Shown here: positions 55,191 to 64,000 of the stretch, piece by piece
How positions within the stretch are numbered: position 1 is the first letter of the stretch
Layout: every line of letters starts with the position of its first letter
Source: Struthio camelus
Lineage: Eukaryota; Chordata; Aves; Struthioniformes; Struthionidae
Reading direction: 5' to 3'
DNA length: 64,000 bases
Assembly: GCF_040807025.1 (NCBI RefSeq)
Contig: NC_090981.1
Span: 41,519,817 to 41,583,816, forward strand
Made by a program: the position numbers and the translations under genes
Notes under the pieces: generated by a model
Told to the model about the DNA's origin: nothing
Seen by the model: only the letters and a program-made list of their open reading frames with translations
The model's database searches: none

Positions 55191-57322
55191 ACCAAGTGTA
55201 AGTTTGATATGACTTGACTGCATTGTGTTTTCTCTCTCTGCTTAGTCTCCACCTCAGACTTTCATGAATTCATAGGAAGCAACAAGATGACTTAAGAAAA
55301 CGGGTACACGTGATTTTTTTTTTTAGTGCAATAGAAGAAATATGCTCATGTTTATTTAAAAACTTGCCAGTTTCATTTTTTAAAGAGTACATAGACCTTG
55401 ATATGAACTTAATTCTCAAGAAAATAGATAATTACTTAAGGGAAATGAAATGGGAAATGAATTCAAATTAAATTCACTTAGTGAATAAACAAACTCCACA
55501 TCAATGAGGAAATCATCAGTTAAATAGAATTGCTTTATATATATTGCCTATAATTTTTGTTGTACAGTAAATGTAACACAAGCCTGCCTTGTTACCAGTA
55601 TGCGTTTGAGTGCTGGGGTAATTGCATGCTTAATTTCAAGCAGCTCTGGAGTGAGATAGTATACTTTGGAAAGAGGTGTTGGGTGGCCTTCGGTATACCC
55701 ACGTGGGAAGACAGTAAGGTAAAACTTTCTTCTTAACCTGTTTCTGTGTTTTGTGTTTTCCCTAGGGCTGAAATACGGTTGAGATATAATATGATCTTCC
55801 TGCAAAAGGAACTTGCCCAGGTGTGGCAGTGAAAGATGGTAGAAATAACCTGAACAATTCTTGCAAGCTCTGCATAAAATCTTAGCCGTCTTTGACTAAA
55901 AATTGTGGAGCAGTATCTGGTCAGCTCTTAAGTTAATATGTTAGCGGTATACCTTCTCGGCTGCTGGGTTTTGCAGGTTATGTTTTGAAGTCTTAGGGGG
56001 ATTGTAGATAATTGTAATAGGGGGATAGTAAGGTGCAAGTTCATGAGAACTTACTTTCCTCACTGCTCGCTTTATTATTTTTAATGTATTTCTGTTAATA
56101 CACTTGAACTTTCTGATGTCTTTTACCAAATCAGCATGTTACTTAACTATGTAACCTAATCAGGCAAAGTCTCTTAGGAGACTTCAAAACCAAGCTTCAG
56201 GGGTGGGTTGTGTTACCTTGCTGGAGTTCCTGTATTCCATGACCCTTCAGTACTTTTTGTAGTTGAAGGTGGATATTTCTGTTGGCAGCCTGGTATTCCG
56301 CTACCTGAGGACCACTCATCTTGACATCAAATGTATGATTATCATCAGTAAAAACTCAGACTACCTTTAGATAGTCTCATAGCATGTATCCATTGTAGTG
56401 CCTTGGAGTTTGATGTGTTGCTGGTGGAACCACAGAAAGAAATTAAATTAAAATAGCAATTAGTTTATGAACTTACAGTAGCTTAGTTTATTACAAGGTT
56501 TTCCATTCATATTATTCTACAAACTGAGCTTGCCAAGGTAGAACTGGCTGCAGGTGTGATTTATCATCTATACAAATGGGAATTTGATAAAAGAAGATGG
56601 AAAACCAAATGTTATTTAAGACCTCAGTTTCTGAGAAGACTACTAAAATTGTATTTTGGAGCCTCTTTTATCCAACTGGCCCTACTGATTTTTCTGGTAC
56701 TTGAGTAGAAGAAGCCAGATGTATTATGAGTTCTACCAGATTCACTATCTCTGTGTTGATTGCTAGCATTTGTTCAAGTGACACCTAGCCTGTTTGTCAA
56801 ACTTGTCTGTTGTGTCCCTGCTCTTGTCTGTTATGAAAATTATTCTTGATTTCTTTCCTCATGTAGTAAGACTTGTTTTTATTATACAAGTTTTTTTTTT
56901 CAGTACTTAAATAATTAAGTTACAGAGGAGTCGGACGAAGGCTTTGTTATTGCCAGTGAGGCTCCTTTTGTTTATGTTCTGATTTTATTTAACTATGATG
57001 TTATTTTAAAAACTTCAAACATCGACATTGTAATAGACTGCCATTCAATAAGACAGTGAAAAACAAAGTTTTTGTAAATAACTTAGTTTGCAGTTGTTTC
57101 TGTGTGCTGGTAAATGTTTAAAATGCATTAATGCAGTGTCAGACGTATATTTTTGCTGTTTTGCAAGTAAGCCTAAAGTTCTTGTAGTTTAATTATTTTT
57201 CCAGAAGTTTGTTACCTTGTGCCCTGGAATCTAACGTTCTTGAAGCAGTGAGATGGAATGGGATGAACTGGAATAGTTAAAATTAATTGTTCATTGGATT
57301 GAAAATTGTTCATTGGACTGAA

Positions 57323-57534
57323 CCTGAGAAAAAAACTTCTTCACTGTGAGGGTGACAGAGCATTGGAACAGGTTGCCCAGAGAGGTGGTGGAGTCTCCTT
57401 CGCTGGAGATATTCAAAACCCGCCTGGATGTGATCCTGGGCAATATGCTCTAGGTGACCCTGCTTGAACAGGGATGTTGGACTAGATGATCTCCAGAGGT
57501 CCCATCCAACCTAAACGATTCTGTGATTCTGTGA
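57323..57534 (+). mobile_element. CR1 LINE 3' end, 5'-truncated
   Basis: A clear CR1 3' UTR: AACTTCTTCACTGTGAGGG, GGAACAGGTTGCCCAGAG, GGAGTCTCCTTCGCTGGAGA, GGACTAGATGATCTCCAGAGG, and the terminal ATTCTGTGATTCTGTG octamer repeat. About 210 bases remain, as is usual for heavily 5'-truncated CR1 copies. This is good evidence for an avian or close sauropsid genome. Confidence 0.93.
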
Positions 57535-60500
57535 AAAGGGGGATTCTGCTCTTATAGAAAAGAGAGCACAGTGGTTTTCTTGCACGCAGCATCTTTCTTG
57601 ACTTCTGGGTCACTTGAGAATTAGTTACCGTGTTAGCTTGGCTTTGAAATATTGTTAATATAACTTTTTCCAGAGCAGCAAGTTTTAAATGAAATACACT
57701 TTCCTCACTTTTTTGAAATCCTTTTCATAAGAAGCATTTTGCAGGTTTTTATTTAAACGAGGGAAAAATCTCCTCTTTCCCCTATTTCAGAATATTGTTA
57801 TGCCTCTGAGGCATTGTTAGCACAGAGGCCTCTCCAGCCTAATGCAATCAGAAATAGACTGGGTTTCTAAAAGAAAATTAAATTGAACATTTCTCTTTCC
57901 TGTTCTTCAACCACCTGAATTAACTTGGGAAGAAGAGAGATGAGCTGGTTGGTTGGTGGTTTTTGGCAAACCTTCCAGTGAGCATTTGTCAGGAAAGATG
58001 GATGCTGGTCTCTTTTCCCTTGACCTCTTCTGATAATGAGTGAAACTTATATTGCTAAATTACTTAAGTGCTCAAAATTCATGAGAGTTCATACCTTTCT
58101 ATTTCAACAGATGTGCTTTGAAGACCATGCCGCTAGAACTTCCTAAATTGTCAGCTGAGTTGTTCAAAGCTGAGTAGCTATGAGACAGTAGAAAACACCA
58201 ACAGTGTTTATGCTCTAACATTATGACTTAATGGCATTATGATGATATAAAGGACTTCAAAAATAAGAGACAATTGAAACAAACTTAAAAAAATCTCACA
58301 AAAGAAAGCAGTTTGAGTGGGCCCGCTTACTTTTTTTTTGGGCCCCCCCCTCCCAGTTGTGTACTTTGTATTTGGGTTATCTTAACTGACATTCCTATTG
58401 CCTTGCTAGGGCTTGCTTTACTATATACGTGTTTCCATCATAAAATGGAACGCTTTTCGGCTTCTTTACCATTCAAGTGGTGTGGGATTGTAATTAGCAT
58501 CTTAGAATTGAGTGTCATTTTCAGCAAGTCCTTTAAGGCTGTAGCATATAAGCGAGAATGCTGTTTGCTGAAAGTACTGTGAGAATCTAGGCTGTAAACC
58601 ATGGCAGCTCACTAGTTTCTTTATTAGCCATCTGTACAGAAGTAGTAGCATAATATTGGAGTGGTAAAATCCATCTCTGCTTGTTCCCGTAGGAGAGGGC
58701 TTCAGAACTCACATTTTATGTGCGCCTTGTAAAGCAAGAACCACTGAAGTACTTTAGTGCTGGAGGATAGCCATTTAAAACATTGCTTTAAATAAGGGCA
58801 AACTTTGGTCTTGGACATAAAGAGCTTATAATTAAAACACTATGTTACTTTTGTACTAAACTGCTGATGCAGTTTTATTAAAATAGTCTTTGGAAGTTGA
58901 GTACTCCTTTTGCACTCTTCAGTTGGGATATAGGTTATATTATCTGAACATTTTTATAACTGAATGTCATGAAAGTACACTTGCAGGCTGTCAGATAATG
59001 CAGGACTACTGAGTTACCATTTGGCATGTTATTTCACAGCTCTGTTCTTGTTTCCCCTTTTATAAAATACTAGATTTTTGCTGTCCTAATGCAATGTGTT
59101 TTGACACGCATCAAGATGAAAGGGATGGAGAACGGAGGCTGCTTGTTCTTTTGTTTAGCATTATTAGCTTTACCTGGTTTTTGATAGGCCATTAAGAATT
59201 TCAGTGGTGAAGTCGCAGGTAACATCTCCCTCTTGGCTTTTTTTTATAGATAATGTACCTTTTATGATATAATTGTGTATGTTTGCTTTCTTGGGCCATT
59301 TAAAGACTAACTTCCAGATGAATGAGGACATTACTCGTTATGAGCAAATAGAACTTTTCAGTCACCCCATGAGAATGGGCATTTAACTGAAACTCACAGC
59401 ATCAAGTGAAATTTCTGGGTGCCAATAGCATATAAATTAAGACAGACTGGGTTAGTTTTTTAAAGTTTACTTGATACAGTGAATACTGTTTTAAAATAAA
59501 CTTGCTATGGCAAATAAGATAAAAGCAGGGTGTTTGGATGCAACAGTCTGTAGTCAGTTTTTTCTTGCAGGGAATATTTATGTTCCTAAGTGTGTTTGGC
59601 ATTCTGCAGAACTAACCTGTGTACTGTCCCCTTCTTTAGGTAGAAGGGGGCTGAGTTATGTACATTATTTATGAAGATGCAACAGGAGTGGTGGTTGCTA
59701 AGAGTGTTATACAAAGCGCAAAGGATTTGACACAGAAAACAGTAAAATGTGAAGAGGAAGGCTAAAGCTGTGAAAGTGCAATATTGTAACACTGAAGTGG
59801 CTGATCAAGCAATTTCTGATTGCTTAATTTGGCAGGAAGTACGAGGAGATGGACAGATATGAACCAAGATGGAAATATTCTTGCTCTGTGTGTATCAAGA
59901 TGCAAACCCTCTTGGCTGAAGTCCTGCATAATTTAATACATAAGCTGTTACAAGAAACTTACTTTAATTCTGTTGCTGTTGCAAGGTATATGCTTATTCC
60001 AGAAGGGAACCTACCCTTTAGTGTTTGATCACTGTCAAATGAAATATGTTACTACCTGCAGAGTTATAACCTTTATTTAATCATTGAATTCTGAAGTTGA
60101 GAGAACTCAAATCTGTTCATGTAGTTGCAACAGTAAATGGAAAAATTATACATCTAAAATCTGAAGTTTTGGTGCAGATTACCTTTTCCTATGCTTTCTC
60201 ATCATTTAACTTTCTGCCAAAGATCTTTTGGTTTAGATTTGAAATATCATGAGTTCACTGACAATATAAAAGCCTGGGCTGTACTAGGAAAAATCTCAAG
60301 TGCGTTGAGGCAGGCTTAAGAAATCCCTTAAAAAAAATAAGAACAAAATGCACCCTTTCATAGATTCCAAAATCTCTTCTGATTCTGCTCAGCAGCATCA
60401 GAAGTCCATATGGATGAGGAGTGTGTCATTGCTTTTGCCAGCGATAGCAATTAGTCTTCAGAATCTATCCTGTCTCTGCATTTAAAAACAAACAAAACCT

Positions 60501-61331
60501 TTTAATGACTGTAACCATGCTTGTGCAACACAGGCTGAGCTGCCTCTGGCAAATCTTGCCAAATGTTTGATTTTCATCTGTATATGTACTTGAGCTCAGT
60601 TTGTGAGGGTTACGGTTGCAATACTGAGCTGAGACCCTTTTGCATTGTCCTGGATAGTCGTAGGCTACCTTTCAGTGATATCGTGTGGTGGGATGCTGTG
60701 ACCTAATATCCTGAAATTTTGCACAATAAAGAAGTCAGACTTTCTGTGGAAAAACATGGAATATTTTTATAGGATACTGCAAGTTCACTATAAGTTTTAT
60801 AGGCCAGACAAAATGTTCAGGGAAGATCACACAAATTTTACAGTTGAAAAACAGGAGAGAGCGAGCTTTGTTTCCTGAACCACTATTTTTAAGCAGCCCA
60901 TAGCCTCAAAATGCTTGTATTGAGAATAATAGATAATAATGACCTCTTATTTCCATGTTTGTCATTCAAGCAAAACCATTCAGCACACCATGAAAAAACT
61001 GAGTAAACATTAATTGATGACATATAACTCCTAGGCAATGATTGTTTTGTCGATGCTAGAGTGCTCTACACCATATAAAGGTAGTCTCTAAAGTGTGTGC
61101 GGGTGGCTCTTCTGCTGTGATACTCGAATGTGTTCTAGCAAAACTTCTGCATCTGTAGTCCCAGTATGTATAAAACATGTACATAATGCTTGTTTTAATA
61201 ATGGAAATCCTAGAGCGGATTTTCTCTGGAATTGAGATCGAAGTCAGCATCTTAGTGTACTGCTACTAATGTTGGAAATTACATAAATTAAATTGCAACT
61301 GTTAACTACTTCTTTTCATAACTTTTTGCAG

Positions 61332-61427
61332 TCAGGAAAATTTGGAATTGAAATCCTGGGGATCTGCTGCAGATATGTTTTTGCTTGTCTTATGCAGTTG
61401 AATAACATGCGGTTGGATAGCTTGCAG
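61332..61427 (+). other. Exon-like block, unassigned
   Basis: A pyrimidine-rich acceptor (CATAACTTTTTGCAG ending at 61331) and a consensus donor (TTGCAG|GTAAGA at 61427/61428) bound 96 bases. One frame is open throughout (32 codons, no stop); the others are closed. It matches neither UTP15 nor the ARHGEF28 N terminus as I know them. An open 96-base block arises often by chance, so this is only a candidate for a non-coding RNA exon or a 5' exon of ARHGEF28. Confidence 0.25.
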
Positions 61428-63224
61428 GTAAGATACGGCTATATTCCATGATAAGTGAAGCAATCCTTATGTTTGCTTTCAGTAAAGTACGCTGGGGTTA
61501 GATGCAGAGGAAAGATGCTATAAATTAGTAATGTTTTTGTTGTAAGCTATCGCTAACCTGGCTGAGCTCAATCAGCCTTTGCTCCTCATTCCGTCTCCTT
61601 GCAAATACAACTTTCCAAAGTCAAGTCCTGATCACACTGTGGCCTATGGCTTTTCTTTTTTTTTTTTTATAACCTCCGAGAGCTCATGGAGTTGAGGGAT
61701 GAGTCCTGAGAAGTAAGGCACAGAAAGACTCTGCTTTCTTGCACTCTGAGGAGATGTTTGCCAGGATGATAAGCTACACAGAGTAAACAAATGAAAGGTC
61801 TCAAATGTTGAAGGTAGACGCACACCATGTAAGGCCATGAGGCTCTTTTAATTAAAAATTCAGGGAGGGAAGCAGGGGGTTTAATTGATTTCTTTACCTC
61901 TGCTACAGGGAGGTATGTTCATGACCGGTCCTCTGTTGCAGCAGTCTAATATATTTACTTATTAAAAAGGCTGGTGAAACTATTATACATTCAGATGGGC
62001 GGAGGTAAGTGAATTACGAGGCTATAATTTCCTTAAGGGCATCTGGTAAGAAGACCAATCACTAAGAAGCTTGAATTTTTGGCTATGAAGTTTGAGTCTG
62101 GTAGTGATTTTGTGCTCCTAACTAGGAGCTTTCAATGTATTTAGAGCTTGCGTGCAGCTTTTCTATTAATTTAGAAAGCAACATGAGGACCTTCTAATCA
62201 GATTTAAAGGAAATGTTGACCTGAATTCTGTGGCTGTTTCTTATGTCCATTGGTGGTTTTGTTTTTTTTTTTTTCTCCTATCCACACAGAATACTAACAC
62301 TTAATGCATCCACTATTTTTGCCATATGTGGCTAACAGTTTAAAAGACAAACAAAAATCATAGAATTAATGGAAATATCAGTCTGAGAGAGGCTCCAAAG
62401 GGGATCATTTGCCTCATTCTCTGCCCCTAAGTAGGGAATAAGTCTGCATAACTGATCTCACACTATTCTTTTAAACCCCTAAGAAGGAAGACTTTTTGAT
62501 CTCTGTACCTAGTGAGTTTTAGGGAAGACATTATCTTTTACTGTTGCTTTTTCCTGATACCTAACCTAATCTTTGAAATGTCAGCTGACTTTTTTTGTCT
62601 AGCCTCTGGAGAACAGCAGATCACGGCTGTGTTGGGTTTGTAGTTGTTGGGGTTTTCTTTGTTTGCTTTTAACAGCGCTCACGTTGCTGTACTTGACTGA
62701 GGAAAGAGTTCAGAAGTTAGGATCTGCAAGTATCCTAGTGGCTGTGAGAAAAGAGCATAGGGTGGAAAAGAGGTATGGCAATAGAGCATGCTTTCATCTC
62801 AGAAGATAGTTTTTGAGGATTTGTTTAATATTCTGACAGCTGGCTTAGTTAATTTTAAAGTGGTAGCATTGCTCAATAAATCAGTAATTGGAACCTAGTT
62901 AGGCTTTGATTCCCGACTGAGCAGACCCAGCTCCCTCATGTTTCCTCTTCCTCTGCTTTCTCGTTCTGCTCTTCCCCAGGCTTGTGGAGGATATGAAGGA
63001 ACACACAGCTACATGTAGTGTTCTAGCCGATGCTTCACCAGCACCGGCTACAGCGTAGTAGCTGTCTCTCATGTATTGCTTACAGTGCTTGCATGAAATT
63101 TTTCATCCCCACAGCATTGCGTTAAAATGTTGCTGTTGAAGGGGGGCGGGGGGGGGAAGCTGGCCAATAAACAGGACAAGAATTATTAAGTTAAAGTGCA
63201 CCAAGAGAGATTTATTCCCCCGCC

Positions 63225-64000
63225 CCGTGGGCCAGTGCTGAACAATCCACCTTTGGGCGCAGCCCGACGGCGCCGGCGGGGGGGCGCCGGCGGGGCCGGG
63301 GGTGCCGCGGGGCCGCCGTGCCCCGGCGGCTGCAGCCGCGCTGCGGCCGGGAGAGGGCAGCGCGCTCCGCCGAAAGGCGCTGCGGGCCGGGCCGGGCCGG
63401 GCCGCCGTCGGGGCCGCTGCCGTCCCGCCCGCGGAGGGGCCCAGCAGCGCCGGCGCGGCCCGGTGAGCGGCTTGGCGCGGCGGTGCCTCGGGGCTGCCCC
63501 CCTCCCCGCCCCGGGGCGACCAGAGCGCCGCTTTGTCTCAGTCCCCGCGGGCTGGCGGGGCCGGGCGCCCCCCCCGGCTCCCGCGGGCGCGGCCCCGGCG
63601 GCGGCGGCGGCAGCAGCGCCGCGCTCCTCCCCCGGCAGCGCGGGCGGCGGCGGCGGTGCCCAGGACGCCCCTCGCAGGTAACGCGGCGCTGCCCCGGGGC
63701 CGGCGCCGGCCCTCCGTCGGGGCGGCCGCGCCGCGGGCACCTGCTGCCGCGCAGCCGCTGGTCCCGGCGCCGGGAGCCCGCGGCGCGGGTAGGTGTGGGG
63801 CCGGGGGCGCGGGGGGCTGCTGGGCCCGGGGCTGCGGAAGGAGGGCGGCGGTGCGCGGGAGGCGCAGCCTTGGCGCCGGCTGGGACCGTAGTGCGCGCTG
63901 GTGCCGCGGGCCGGCCGCGCCACGGGAAAGTACTTCCCGGGGGCTTTAAATTGTCTTCTGAGCTCCCCAAATGGAGGGGAGAGAAGGATTCTGTGGCTTC
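63225..64000 (+). promoter_or_regulatory. CpG island, probable ARHGEF28 promoter
   Basis: A strong CpG island starts sharply at about 63225, preceded by a CCAAT motif near 63163. It contains possible donors (CTCGCAG|GTAACG near 63678 and GCGCGG|GTAGGT near 63789), so a non-coding first exon is plausible. In human the next gene after UTP15 in the same direction is ARHGEF28 (p190RhoGEF), whose first exon is in a CpG island. No coding sequence of that gene lies in the window, so the assignment rests on gene order. Minus-strand open frames here are Pro, Ala and Arg-rich artefacts. Confidence 0.45.

Larger units (their letters stand above)
55215..63224. other. UTP15-ARHGEF28 intergenic DNA
   Basis: AT-rich sequence without a supported gene. 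It contains a CR1 3' fragment (57323-57534), a T-run and C-run cluster at 58330-58354, and the exon-like block at 61332-61427. Short open frames show no known domain. Part of the left end may be long-form UTP15 3' UTR. Confidence 0.5.

Noticed and set aside
63186-63923. 245-codon minus-strand frame in the last CpG island
   Set aside because: Low-complexity Pro/Ala/Arg translation with equally long frames on the other strand; a composition artefact.

Overview
The window reads as vertebrate, most likely avian, nuclear DNA. It has intron-rich genes with GT..AG junctions, sharp CpG islands made of GGCCC and CGG runs, very little interspersed repeat, and CR1 LINE 3' ends carrying the ATTCTGTG tail typical of bird genomes. 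Gene order and orientation, FOXD1(-) - BTF3(+) - ANKRA2(-) - UTP15(+) and then probably ARHGEF28(+), match human 5q13.2. This block lies on the Z chromosome in birds, so Z linkage is a reasonable inference; the species cannot be named from the sequence.

Layout. 1-6870: non-coding 3' flank of FOXD1, with a chain of CpG islands, then an AT-rich part containing a 14-bp-stem inverted repeat at 6656-6704. 7503-8834: intronless FOXD1 on the minus strand, inside a CpG island reaching about 9960, with a TATA-like box at 9451-9457. 9960-18340: intergenic, with one CpG island (11310-11830) and an ancient sauropsid repeat. 18591-25665: BTF3, reconstructed as one non-coding plus five coding exons, giving the 162-residue short isoform. 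25665-37260: AT-rich intergenic DNA with a perfect 46-bp tandem duplication and a C20 tract. 37496-44775 and outwards: ANKRA2 on the minus strand, eight coding exons, 313 residues. 44776-45158: head-to-head promoter shared by ANKRA2 and UTP15. 45159-54759: UTP15, twelve coding exons, 520 residues. 55200-63200: intergenic, with a CR1 tail and one exon-like open block. 63225-64000: CpG island, probably the ARHGEF28 promoter.

The genes do not form one pathway. BTF3 (nascent-chain chaperone at the ribosome) and UTP15 (small-subunit processome) both serve protein synthesis. BTF3 starts at a pyrimidine tract with a YY1-like site, as translation-machinery genes often do. FOXD1 is a developmental transcription factor with the usual broad CpG-rich flanks. 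ANKRA2 is a peptide-binding ankyrin protein that shares its promoter region with UTP15. I saw no prokaryotic-type system, CRISPR array, tRNA or rRNA gene, and no clearly new multi-gene system. The observations most worth a second look are the hairpin element next to FOXD1, the GGGGCC tract inside FOXD1, the apparent absence of the long BTF3 isoform start, and the exon-like block at 61332-61427.
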